From the NCBI GenBank assembly GCA_963969365.1, contig OZ017755.1:1860001-1924000 (forward strand): a DNA stretch of 64,000 nucleotides, given 5' to 3'. Positions 12,528 to 24,200 of this stretch are shown here, piece after piece. How positions within the stretch are numbered: the stretch's first letter is position 1; every line of letters begins with the position of its first letter. A program made the position numbers and the translations under genes. Under the pieces are notes generated by a model that saw nothing but the letters and a program-made list of their open reading frames with translations, had not been told where the DNA came from and did not search any database. The stretch is from Asterochloris sp. CNOR1 (lineage: Eukaryota > Chlorophyta > Trebouxiophyceae > Trebouxiales > Trebouxiaceae).

Positions 12528-13426
12528 CCTGCACTCTTTAATGCCTTGACACCCGTGAGCCTGAGGGCCTACATCTACCGTATACATATCACCCAAAGGG
12601 CCACAGCGACTGTGGTTCAACACATAGACTTGAGAGCCTTCTTCGGACAAGCCAAGCAGGACGGGGCTCACGAAAGGGTCGGCATAAACTAAGACGCAGT
12701 GGACAAACCTGGGAATGGGGGGGATGTGTCAAATATCTAGTGGCCAATGAGCGCCTCACAGACGCTCTCTGAAGCAAAGTGCCTGGCCAAGACAGATTAC
12801 GAGTCTCAAGCAATTCAAATATCACTCCGAATGCCCTGGGTGCGCTGGGTTCCTGAAAGTCTTGTGTAAGTTGTGTTCCTGCAGAGCCTCATTGAAATCC
12901 TGTGATTAACATTCATGACAGAGAGGCATGCTGCCGGCTGCAAACTTATCGAACACCGCAGCAGAAAGCTCCAAGTTGTTCATTCACAATCAATCTAAGC
13001 TCTGAGTTTCGTGCCGCACAGAGGATCGTGTCAGCCCGATGTATCGCAGCCTTCTGCGTTTCTGAGCTGGTCGTGTCCCAGGTCAGGGTAGTCATCGCTC
13101 CCGACTCATCCAGCCTTGTCGCAGATAGTTCAAGTTGACAGGACAGCCGACTCGGTGCTTCCCAGGCTTAGAGCAAAGCAGGGCTCCGTGCCTGTTACTG
13201 GACAGCCCTAAGTCGACGATTGCTTCATCCAGGCATTGTCCTCATCAGGCTGCGGATCATGGAACCACTTTCAAGTTCGAATACAACAAAGCAGGACGAT
13301 TTCACTCATCAGCTAGCAGGGCTACATGCCTTTACTCATCGTTCATAGTCGCAGGAATTCCAGTGGGACCCAACTCGGCTGAAGAGCCTTTGGGGAGCTG
13401 GCGTATTAGTTGTGATGCGCCTGCAG

Positions 13427-13738
13427 TGTAGCACACAGCTACCTACTAGAACCTACCAGACCTGCCAGACACTTCTACTGCACCTGCCAGAAGTTTCCAC
13501 TGCACCTGCCAGAACCTTCCATGAGCTTCCCTTTATAATATTGTCATTAAATATGGTATATATAGTTGTCATGCACCGCCTGGCCTAGGAGATGTTCGAA
13601 TCAAGGGCAAGCCAGCTTGTCTTCTCTGCATGTGGCCCAGGGGTTACATGGTTGCTATGGACTTGGGCCCTGAGGCCAGGTACAAGGATGTGAGGTGTGT
13701 GAATTATGAGAGGTCTGCTAGCAAGGTGAACAGAGTGC
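13427..13738. repeat. LTR of the same family with its second half inverted
   Basis: 13427-13565 matches the first half of the LTR on the plus strand. After about 65 unrelated bases, 13631-13738 matches the second half on the minus strand (starting TGTGGCCCAGG). The same arrangement is in block copy 2 from about 41010, so the inversion predates the duplication. Confidence 0.7.
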
Positions 13739-14439
13739 AACTGAAAACTCAAGAGTTTGTTGCGAAATGCCGTTCCTTATGTGCAACCAGGGCACGCACT
13801 GCACATGCGACAGCTCAGGTGCCTGCAAAATGCCTCACTGGTCTGAGGAAGGCCATGCGGCTATGATAGAGAACAGCACCAACAACAACTATCACAGTGG
13901 TTGACGGCACACCTCTTCATTGCCCGTGCCCTTCATCCCTTTTCGATGTGATCAAACCAGCTAAATCACAGAAAGGCCCTCAGGGACCCTTAGCTGCAGC
14001 TGCAGGAGCTCGATCGCTCTCCGGGTGCTTCTGCGCATCCCGAACATGACTTGAACATTAACACATGCGAGTGAAACATGTGGATGCACGTCGTCCTTTG
14101 CATTTAAGCGTTTTCAGTGGCTGGTCGTCTCCATGCTTTGCTTTTGCAATCCTGTGGGCCCGTTTGAGTGCAGTCGTTGTAGACTCCTCGCAGATGCTGC
14201 CCTCATGGATGGTATTGGAATGCAATGCAGGCGGGAGGTACCACAGCGCAAGTGGTGGGTGCTGCGTCTACAACGTGGGCACAGCTTGCATCAAGATAGT
14301 CTTAGCTGGCCAGCCACCTGTAGATGGTAGCTGGTTTTTGTGTGTTTCATCATGCAGAACCTCTTTGCAGCATCTGCTAGCCCCACACTTTAGTTCCGTG
14401 AGAAAGCCTTTACCACCCTGCAGGGAGCACGCATATTGA

Positions 14440-15125
14440 GCTGCAGCTGCACGTGCCAAAGGGGGAAGCATTGCCTGTCGCGCTCGTGACATGGCTGGCA
14501 GACACCGTCAAGAAGGTGCAGAGGCTGAAGCAGGAGGTCAGCAAACTGGACGACAAGGGAAGGCTGCTCAGTAGAGATCTTTAGCAACAGCCTGACAGCT
14601 TCAGCAGGGGTGCTGGCATCAGGCAGGCAACCCTCGATCTCAGCGAGGAGCTGCTCTGAGTGAAGGTGCACCTGGAGCTGGACGGCCTGCAGTCACTTGC
14701 AGCAAGCAAGTCCAGCTCGGCCTGGCAGCCGACAGCAGCATGTCTGCTGCCATCAGCGATGCTGCCCGCAACACCCAGCGCCTTGAGCAGCTGCAGAAGC
14801 AGTTCGACAGGCTGCAGAGCACACTTGGCTCTGAGTTCAAGCCAGGCACTCCGCAGTTCTGCTCTGCTGCAGAAGAGCTGTGTGACCGCCATATCCACGC
14901 TCTGCAGCTGTAGATCACCAATGTAGTAGCTGACATGCTCTGCCTTTAGCAGTTTCAGGCAGAGCATGGCGACTCTGACAAGATTAGCAGGGGGTGGCAG
15001 TAGAGAGTCAAGCAGAAAGCGCAAGGTCGCTTTGCAACGCATTGCGCAGCTGCAGAGCTGGCTGGAGCACAGCTCCAGCAGCCACGCAGAAGACCTGTCT
15101 GGAATTCAGTGGCTAAAAGAATCAT
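14440..15125 (+). pseudogene. Decayed coding remnant, probably the C-terminal region of a KDZ-type transposase
   Basis: Plus-strand pieces read like protein but are split by stops and frame changes. They include ALVTWLADTVKKVQRLKQEV, a coiled-coil piece NTQRLEQLQKQFDRLQS, AAEELCDRHIHALQL and, in another frame, SRKRKVALQRIAQLQSWLE. The basic, helical, Leu-rich character resembles the C-terminal part of KDZ transposases, but no catalytic motif is visible. Block copy 2 has part of it (42020-42400), and a much more diverged copy lies at 61790-62400. The assignment to KDZ is inference. Confidence 0.35.
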
Positions 15126-15458
15126 GTCACAGGCAGGCAGGCTGCTGTGATATTGTACCATCAGCACAATCAATGCAAATGCCTTCAAGCACTGCAGCAC
15201 TAAGCAGCAGAATCTTCAACTGCAAAGAATGGACCGTTGTGCAGTGCTGTCAGGGCTGTACTGTAGCCCATGGCCAGCACATGCTTGCTTACTGCTGACT
15301 TTGCCCCTGCCAGTACGGCACAGGAGATCTGCGTTCCCTCTGGGGCCGTATTCGGTGCCCCTCTGGATGGCTGCCTGCTGTATGTAGGCAAGCACTGCTG
15401 TCCGCTGCTGCTGGCACCTGCAGAGCGTCACAGGGCATCTTGTGCAAGACGTGTTGCA

Positions 15459-16212
15459 CTGCGTACTTGCATGCGTACAGCCTAGATTAGTGGCTGCTGC
15501 TGCTGCGCCCCTGTTGCAGATCTAGCTGCACTAAATGCTCTAGAGCAGCGTCCCCTAAAGCAAGCCCGGCTCTGTTGCTCAATGCTTTGCAGCAGTGTCT
15601 TGCACCAGCAAGGCACAGCACAGCACGTGCTGTGCATCCTGTACTACGCTGACAGAAGGTAAAAACAACACTAGCAAAAGCTGCATGCAATCGCGGCAAT
15701 GCGGGATCTACTGCTGGCAGTGCGCAGCAGGTCCACAGCTGAACATGGCCACAGCTGAAACCAGTGTTGCAGAGCATGGTGCCCTCAAGCAAGGCCTGCT
15801 CTCTCCTGTTTTGTGTTGAGGAAATCCCTTGCACTGCGGCAAGCAGCCCTCGGCTAGCTACTACTGGGAAAGCAGGTGTCGCTGTGCTGCGCACTGCAGG
15901 GCGACCTACACTTCGGCAGGACCTGCTATGTCGAGCCGGCAATGCAGCAGCCCCACGCAGCTGCCAAGATCTGGGACTACAGCTACATAGTTGTTATGAC
16001 GTACCTGAGAATGTCGCACCATGCAAGTGAAGCAAACCCCTGCAGTAGGCAGAGAAGCAGCACCTGCTGAGGACCCCAGCCTGGTTTGTTGAGTCTCCTC
16101 GGGGCAGCCCCATCCTGCTGGCTGCCAGCATCACGCTTCCTGGCCCCAGATTGAGCTGGGTGGGGCTTGTCTGCTGCCCCAGCCTGCACACCCTGGCCCA
16201 GCGCAGGGCCCT
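15459..16212. repeat. End part of duplicated block, decayed sequence of unknown origin
   Basis: Matches 42400-43153. It holds small frames on both strands (15487-15942 minus; 15764-16030 plus) and protein-like text such as GDLHFGRTCYVEPAMQQ, but no intact gene or recognisable domain. Confidence 0.4.
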
Positions 16213-16412
16213 NNNNNNNNNNNNNNNNNNNNNNNNNNNNNNNNNNNNNNNNNNNNNNNNNNNNNNNNNNNNNNNNNNNNNNNNNNNNNNNNNNNNNNNN
16301 NNNNNNNNNNNNNNNNNNNNNNNNNNNNNNNNNNNNNNNNNNNNNNNNNNNNNNNNNNNNNNNNNNNNNNNNNNNNNNNNNNNNNNNNNNNNNNNNNNNN
16401 NNNNNNNNNNNN
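16213..16412. other. Assembly gap of 200 N
   Basis: Exactly 200 N, probably a conventional gap length. It separates repeat block copy 1 from the HEAT-repeat gene and removes that gene's 5' part. Block copy 2 shows what may follow on the repeat side. Confidence 0.95.
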
Positions 16413-18214
16413 CTGGCCCGCTCCCATGGGGCTCTGAACTGGCTGCCATCCTGCCTGATGGCCTGAGTGAGAACTGGGGACAGGTGAGACCCCTCCACTC
16501 TGCGCAAGGCACCATCTGCAAGCCAGCAGAGCTGAAGTGCGCACCTGGCGTGCAGGTGCGCCTAGCAGCTTGCCATGCGGCAAGGGCGCTGCTCCAGGCA
16601 GACAAAGCAAACCAGAGCCAGCACCTTCGGAAACTCCTGCCCGCACTTTGCTTCAACCGATGGCATGAGTCAGATGGGGTGCGAATGTACAGCCAGGCCA
16701 CCTGGCAGATGTGCCTGCAGGACCAGGGCCCCCACTGGCTGGCAAAGCTGCTCCCTCAGGTGCAGGTCTCACAGAGCAATGCACCAGCCCCTAGGGCACC
16801 ACACGAAATGCTGCTGTGAGTGCGGCGTGACTGTGAGAAGCTGCAAGGCTGTTCCTGCAGGTGCTGACATACTATGAAAGCCAGGCCAGGACAAACAACA
16901 ATCGCCTGCGTGAGGCTGCATGCCACTGCTCGGCTGAGCTTGCTGTCAAGCTGCCAGGGCCTGCAGTGCAACCTCACATTGGCAGGATTCTGCAGCTGCT
17001 GAAAATGGCTTTCAATGATGACAGCTGGCCGGTGAGTGCCGGTCCAGCGCTATATGCTTAGCCTCAAGACGTCGGCTCAGTCTCTGCAGCTGTGTGTGCA
17101 GGTGCGGGATGCTGCGTGTGCTGCATCTGGCACTCTGGTGCGTCACTTTCCAGCGGAGACACGGGCACAGTTGATTCAGCTGGTGCCGAAATGGCTGAAG
17201 CAGCTGGATGACAACGTGTGGTCTGTGCGCGAGCATGCAGCAGTGGCCATTGCTGATGCTGTGAGGGCATTTGGGCAGGATGTGCTCACGCTCATTGAGC
17301 CACCTCTGCGGTGAGTCTGCTTCTGCTGCCACAGGGCAATGTGCTGGCTCCCCAGAGACTACAGAGTGTCATCCCACTCCCTGCAGGAGCCTGCTGCTGA
17401 GGGCCAAGGAGCAGCCGCCCAGCTTATCTGCTGACGCTGAAGCGCTGGGCACCCCTCCTGGCATTCGTGTTGTAACTGTGGCTCCTCGCGCTGCCCTGCC
17501 TGGGCAGGACCTCTTCAGTGCAAGCAGCCTTGTGAGGGACCGCATGGCTTCAGTCAGCGTGGGGGATAGCTGCGGCTGCATGGAGTATGGGTTCTCAAGG
17601 TCAGTCAATCTCATGCTAGGTGTGGTGTTCAGCGACCTGTTGCTACAACTCGCTGCTACACCTGATATTGTGCAGGCCGCGCCAGCCCTGGGAGGCAGCT
17701 GACGGTGCTGTCTATCTGCTAAGAGAGCTGGCAGATGCGGATCCTGCAGCTGTGACCCCCTGCCTGGGGGCCCTTGCTGAGGTGGCAGCTCTGCGCCATT
17801 TTCCAGAGGCCTGGACCCTGCAGGAGACCATCTGGAAGCAGCTTCCATACATCGCACAGCACCTTGGCAAGAAGGTAAACCTGCAGCCCCTCATGCACAA
17901 CCTCAAATGTGTAGCTTGAAGGTCATGGTGCGCAGCCTGTGGAGGTCAGCACACTCTCAGCGACAGTTGTGTGAATGCAGGCCTTCAAGCCACACCTGGA
18001 GCCCTTCCTGCAGCCCCTCTTTGCATCTCTGCAAAGTGGCCATCACGGAGCGCAGGTTGCAGCAGGGGCATGCATCTCCCAGCTACGAGACCTGCTGGGC
18101 CCCAACATCTGGGCTGGGCGGCTGACTGAGGAGTGGCTGCAGGCCCAGAGACAGAGCCCACATGTCATGCCAGTAGCTGGCCGCTTTGCCCCAATGGCTG
18201 CAAGAACACCTTGA
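16413..18214 (+). CDS. HEAT/ARM-repeat protein, 5' part lost in the gap
   Basis: Exons ending at or spanning ...-16483, 16556-16759, 16861-17031, 17102-17310, 17387-17599, 17676-17874 and 17981-18214 join in frame with consistent phases. The product is built of paired helices typical of HEAT/ARM solenoids: RLAACHAARALLQ, VRDAACAASGTLVRHFP, NVWSVREHAAVAIADAV, PHLEPFLQPLFASLQS and AAGACISQLRDLLGPNIW. A low-complexity insert (about 17400-17590) interrupts the repeats. It resembles uncharacterised plant ARM-repeat proteins; such solenoids are usually protein-binding scaffolds, and no enzyme motif is seen. I cannot name the protein. Only about 70 bases separate its stop from the proposed GWD start. 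Confidence 0.8.
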
Positions 18215-18284
18215 GGAATAAGGAAAACGTCATTTCCACTTATAACTGAGTCCGTCTGGGGCACGGCGAGGATCGGGTCTGATC

Positions 18285-21200
18285 ATGAATGCTTTCAGGA
18301 TCAGGGGTCAGAATCATCTCATTGCAGGAGTCAGAAGCAGTCTACCTGCTGGGCACCTGCAGCACAGGTACCATGGTGGTCCATCTGTCTGATGCCCATC
18401 CTTTCCTAAGTGCTGGCCATCAGGTGTCCATCTGTACTCTCCAGGCTCCATCCAAGAGCTGCCAAGACTGTTGTCAGGGGCACACCAATTTGGGTGCTCA
18501 GGCAGGGCGTCCTTCTGCCAGGTGGGCCTGTTAGTTCTGGGCAGCATCGCACCGTGTCCTCCCTGAATGCTGCCATGATTGTTGACGCTTGCTTTCTTGT
18601 CCTGTGCAGGCCGCAGCAGGCAGCCCACATGCAGGGTGGGCGCGGTCGCTGCTCCTGAGACCTTCAAGGTGTATGAGAAGCAGCTGCAGATCAGCAAGGG
18701 AAGCAAGGTCAAGGTGAAGCACTGGATGCTGGCAATCGTGCTGCACCTGCTCCGACCTGCTGGTCTCACCCTGAAGTGGGTCATGCTGGCAGGTCCTGGT
18801 GGAGCAAAGTGACAATGGAGACCAGCAGGCGTTGGTGGAGACAGAGTTGGCTGGCAAGCTGATTCTGCACTGGGGCGTGGAGGGTGGCGTCAACTATGAG
18901 GGGGGCTGGCGCCTGCCAGGCGGCCCCTGCAGGCCCGAGGGGACCGTCGAGTACAAGAAGCGGGCGCTGCAGACCCCGTTCAGGTGCACAAGGGCAGGCT
19001 GCCCAACCTCTCAGCCCTGGCTGCTGCAGCACCCACTGACACCTGCAAGGTGCTGCTGCAGGACTGAGGGTGGTGTGCAGAGGGTGCGCATCAGCCTGAA
19101 CAATGAGGAGGCTTCCGACTATCTCAACTTTGTCATCAAGGACACGTCAGCAGACATCTGGTGTGCCCTTGCCAAGCGCGCTTCGTTATGCTGAGTTCAG
19201 CCTCTGCCCTGCGCTGCCATTGAAATTCAGGTCCTGTCTCCTTGCTCCACAGGTATGACGAGAAAGGCACTAATTTCCACATCCCCCTCAACGGCAACGT
19301 GGCCACTATGTCCATTGATGAGCAGATCCCCGATGCTGAGCTGCCTGAGCTGCCAGGGGACCTGTGCGGCATCTGGTCCTTCATCAAGTGGGAGCTAGCT
19401 GGCTGCCCTAACCGCAGTCAGGAGGAGTCTCACCATGGGTATCAGCAGGCCATTGAGGCAAGCCTGGCACTTCAGCACCTAAGAGCAGCCTGGCCATCTC
19501 TGTGACTCGCCATCCAGGCACAGGCTGCTTCAGGATGCATCTAGCTGGGTGGTTATGCCTGTCACTCTGCAGCCGCTCCTGTGGAGGTGCGGGGCTGCTG
19601 TTGCAGGAGCTGAGGGAGCTGCAGCGGGATGGGCACAGCCTGGACGAGCTGTGGAAGGTGGCCAGGGGGCAGCCCAAGTACCAGGACTTCATGACTAATA
19701 AGCAGCCCCTCAGGAGCAACGGCAAACCTGCTGCCACCCTGCAGCTGCCTGAAGATCTGGTGAGACCTGAGGAGATAGCTTGCCTGCTGCAGCCAGGACA
19801 TTGAGGAGCGCCTCAGCCTCGGTGCTGCCTGGCACTGCACAGTGCATTGGCAGACAGCGGTGGGCATGCTTGCTGCAGCCAAGCTCTTCAAGCATCACCT
19901 TGGGGCCTTGAGTTCACGACAGCTGCCTGCATCCTGCTGCCTGCTCTGCTGCAGTGCATGTTGTTGTGCAGGTGGGATTGCAGGCATACCTCCTGTGGGA
20001 GCAGGCCGGCAAGCCGACTGGGGCCAACTTCTCCAATGATGCGCGGTCGATCCTGGAGAAGCAGCTGCAGCAGGGCAAGACTGTTGAGGACTTGGAGCGC
20101 ATCCTGAAGGGCCCGCCCGGCAAGCCAGCCAAGCAGGTGGAGCAGGCAAGTCACCAAGCCTTGTCGAGGTGCTGTCATGGACTGCAGTGTAGCGAGATGC
20201 CTGTGTCGCCCAAGGAGCTTGCCTCCAAGCTGGGCGAGTAACCCCACAGCTGCAGCGTTTTCTGTCAGACGTCAGAGGGAATGTCGGCCATTGTCTGCAC
20301 AGGTGGTATTCACTGTGCTGCACACGGGCCAAGCTGTTGAATCTTTATCCATGGGCCAAGTCTGCTAAGCTCACCTCTCTCAATGTGTGCAGAAGCAAGA
20401 GCAGCCCAAGCAGGAGCACAAACAGCCAAGGCAAGAGCAGACACCCCCTCCAAGTCAAACTGCTGACGTTGGAGCCTCAATCAAGGCTCCTAGCCGCAAC
20501 CCCCTGGACATGATCAAGAGGGATGTCCCCCTGCTGAGCCAGCCCAAGCAGCGCCAGCAGCAGCGCCCTTTGTCGCCGCTGATCGACGCTGCCGGGCGGG
20601 ATGAGAGCTGTGTGTGGTACAGGGTGAGGCAGGACGTGCAGTGGCGGCCTTGACAGGCAGGATCCTGTTGGTGGACAGTCTTGGCCTGCGCGGCCACTGC
20701 AGCACCGGCTTCCTCGGCAGCATTACTATGCTTGCAAACCCCAAAGCAGAGCAGGTGCTGAGTGAAATGCCCTGCTGCCTGCAGAGCTACAATATGGGCA
20801 ACAAGACCAACCTGCTGGTGGCTGTGAGGCAGCCAGATGGCAAGGATGGGCCCACTAAAATCTCCCTCACCACTGACCACCCCACTGCAATGGTGCTGCA
20901 CTGGGGGGTGCGCAGGGGCACCAGGTCAGCAGCCCTCCCCTGCCTCAGGGCCGCTGCATGGCACCTTGTCTGTGTGCTTCCTCAGGGGCGCCACATCACA
21001 AGCCTGCATCGCCCTGGGATCGCTAGGTGTTGCCCTGTCACATCTCCAGCTGCAAGGCCGACAAGGTTGCAGATGCTGTTCCCTGCTGCAGGAGTGACTG
21101 GCTGCTGGCCCCTGATGATATACTTCCTGAGGGCTCTGTGGCAGCAGGCGACATTGCCTTTGACACACCTTTTGAGCCCAGCAGCGGTGCAGATGCCATG

Positions 21201-24200
21201 GTGGAGCTGGAAGGAGACAAGGTCCAGCTACAGCAGGCCACCATTGTGGTACCAGCAGGACACGACCTGACAGGGCTCATCTTTGTCTGCAAGTCCCAAG
21301 ACGACACCATGTGGTGGCGAGATGGTGAGTTTCAGAGCAGCTGGGGTGGCCGATGGCTGTGCCAGCCGTGAGGCTGACTGCATGCTCAGTCACTTGCATC
21401 CTGTCTGGCTGCAGGTGGCAGCAACTTCACATGTCCTATTCCAGGCTCCATGAGCGCTGATGCGCCTGATGACGTGCTGGCACAGTTCGAGGATGTGCTG
21501 AGCCGCACCATTGTGGACTGTGAGGTCAACAGCGACCAGTGGACACTCATGCACCGATACAACAAGGCAGCAGAGCTGCTGGACATGATCCTCAATGTGA
21601 GCATGGGAGGATGCCTGCAGGCTGTGCAGCCGTAGTGATCAATGGCGCTTTCCAGTGGGCAGCTGCCACCCCACACAGTGTCTAGGCGTGTTGCCTTGAA
21701 CCATGCCTTGGCTGCTGGTGCAGGGCGGGGTGGAGGACGTGACTGCTGCCATGGCCACTGTCTTTGTGTGGCTGCGGTACAGCTCTGCCCGCCACCTGAC
21801 CTGGCAGCGCAACTACAACACGCAGCCACGCATTCTGGGAGAGGCGCAGGCCCGCCTGACCAATAAGATCGCAGAGGTTGGCTCAACAATGCGCAGGCCT
21901 GCAGCTGTGCTGCGTTGCTTGGGAGGGCTGCTGCAGGCAGCTCATTGCCCCCAATTGAGGTGCTCCCATAGGTGCGGGCATGACGCAAAGCAGGAGCAAG
22001 GCAGGCATGCTTGGCTTGTGCAGGCTCATGGGAAGACAGGCGGGGAGGCCCAGGAGTGGGTGCGCTCAATGCTCAGCTGCGTGGGGCGGGGGGGCAATGC
22101 GCAAGCCATACGGGACGAGATCCTCAACATCATGCACCGCAACAACATTGGCGAGAAGCGTGGGACATGGATGGAGGTGAGGGTATCAGCACCTGCTGCT
22201 GCCCCTGCCGGCTGAGGTCTTGCACACTGCCCCCAGCAGCTTGTTGTACAGTGCGGCTGCTGTTGATCTGCCACCAGCAGGCAGCTGGGTGTTTGGGCGC
22301 CCCATGGCCTGGTGCTGCAGGGCCGCCAGCTCGTCTGTCCCCTCTGACACCTGTCTCTGGGACCTGCGCAGGACTGGCATCAGAAGCTGCACAATAACAC
22401 CACTCCTGATGATGTGGCCATCTGTGAGGCCTTCATCACCTTCCTGGAGCGCGATGGGGACAATGGGGCCTACTGGCGGGTGCTGACCGATGCTGGCATC
22501 ACCCGCGAGCGCCTTGAGGGCTTTGACCGCCCCATCAAGGTGCGGGGTAGGCAGGCAGGAGCGGTGGGAACGGAGGTGGCTGCACCAGATGATGGCAGGG
22601 CACGACAGTCTCATATCCTGCACACTTGCCCTTGCAGGTGGAGCCCCAGCACTACCCTGACAAGAAAGATGCCCTTATTGGAGAGTTCCGAAACTATTTG
22701 AAGATTCTGCGGGCTGTGCACTCAGGCGCCGACCTTCAGGCATCAGCTGAGGCTGCAGGCGGCAACCTGCCTGGCAATGCCAAAGGGTACCTGGGCTATA
22801 TCCTGACCCATCAGTTTGACAGCCAGCTCCTTCCCCTCGTTGAGAACGCGGTGGAGGCTCGCACAGAGATCAGCGAGGCCTGCAAGGGCCACAGGTGTGT
22901 CTGCCCCCCACTCCTGTTGGCTCCCGTGCCCCTGCTGCCTTCACACTCTGCTGGTCAGCGTGTCAACTCTGGCAGCCATGCTTTTCAATCCTCACATCTC
23001 AGGAAAGGAGGCCATGCCGTGGCCGTGGGCAGGCTGCTGCTCATGTGCCCCTCAGACCTGTCCCTGCTGCAGGGATCTGCTGTACCTGGACTTAGCGCTG
23101 GAAAGCGTTGTGCGAGGTGCAGCCGAGCGTGGCAGCGGGGCTGCGGGCACAGGGGCATCCGCCCTGATCGCCCCTTTGCTGCAGAACCTGGTACTGTCTG
23201 CGGGTGATAATGAGGAGTTGGCCTACTGCCTGAAGGCCTGGCAGGGGCTGCCAGCCAAGGTACAGCAGGGCAGCTACCCTGCTAAGGATGAGGCACTCAA
23301 GGTGGGCAAGGCAGCTATCAGAGCCGCAGAGAGAGGCTGTTTCCAGCTGCTCAGCAGGTTCCATTCCCCTGCCCATAAGGGCACATTGGTTGCAGTGCCC
23401 GTCTAAGCATCCCCTGCCACTTATTGCAGGCAGCTGCTGTGATTGATCGCATCCGTCGTGCCATCGCCGCCACAAGCGACAGTGTGAGCCAGCGTATTGA
23501 CCCCATCTCCAGTGCCATGGGGCATGCATTTGGGGTGGACAGCTGGGCTGTGGATCTGTTTGCAGAGGAGGTAAGCCCACCTGCACCCTGATCGAGCAGT
23601 GATTGCTTGCCCCATGAATGGCACCTGCCTGATCATGCACTCACCAGTGCAGCTGGGCACAGCAATGCTCCCTCTGTGGCTCCAGCACCGGCAGTGATGT
23701 GCAGGTGGTGCGTGGAGGGCCTGCCTTTGCAGTCAGTCTCGTCCTCAGTGCCATTGAGCCTGGCTTCCGATCAGCTGCTGAGCTTGGAGCATGGCAGCTG
23801 ATCAGCCCTGTCAATGCCAAAGGGAAGGTGGTTGTGGTGTCTGGCCTGCACGAAGTGCAGGATGAGGTGAGGACCTGCTCTGCCTGTGCTCTTGAATGGA
23901 CATGAACAGTAGTGCTTGCCCAGCGATACCGAGCCTGAAGTCAATCTTGACAAGCCATCAAGCAAACCAGGCTGCCATTGGCCGAGGGCGGTGTCAGTTG
24001 CTTTTGCAGTCTGTCTGCAGTGCCAGGCTGATCAGGTGCTGCCTGCTGCACAGACATACGAGGAGCCCACCGTCCTGCTGGCCAAGCGGGTCACTGGGGA
24101 GGAGGAGGTGCCTGAGGGCGCAGTGGCTGTCCTGACACCAGACGCCCCCGATGTGCTGTCGCACGTCAGCGTTCGTGCCCGCAACATGAAGGTGGGAAAG

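Larger units (their letters stand above)
12156..16212. repeat. Large duplicated block, copy 1 (partner at 39739-43153)
   Basis: Matches 39739-43153 in the same orientation; I count about a dozen substitutions over 3.4 kb (over 99% identical). Copy 1 carries 14817-15458 (642 bases), absent from copy 2; the join in copy 2 falls at a TGCA shared by both edges. Copy 1 ends at the N gap, whereas copy 2 continues into KDZ-like sequence. The block contains LTR pieces of the gag-only element and decayed coding remnants. No intact host gene is visible. Small frames inside (for example 12902-13138 and 14065-14439, +) show no recognisable product. Confidence 0.85.

Noticed and set aside
12902-13138. Small plus-strand frames in the duplicated block as genes
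   Set aside because: Each occurs in both copies only because the block is duplicated; none has a recognisable domain or splice context.
18410-18534. Transit-peptide-like text (LAIRCPSVLSRLHPRAAKTVV) as the GWD start
   Set aside because: It has no ATG in frame, while the exon at 18285-18367 has an ATG, an upstream stop and the right splice phase.
19797-19940. Extra GWD exon (text starting DIEERLSLG)
   Set aside because: The exon ending LPEDL at 19759 joins directly to VGLQAYLLWEQAGKP at 19972, matching the family. Including this stretch would break the conserved order.
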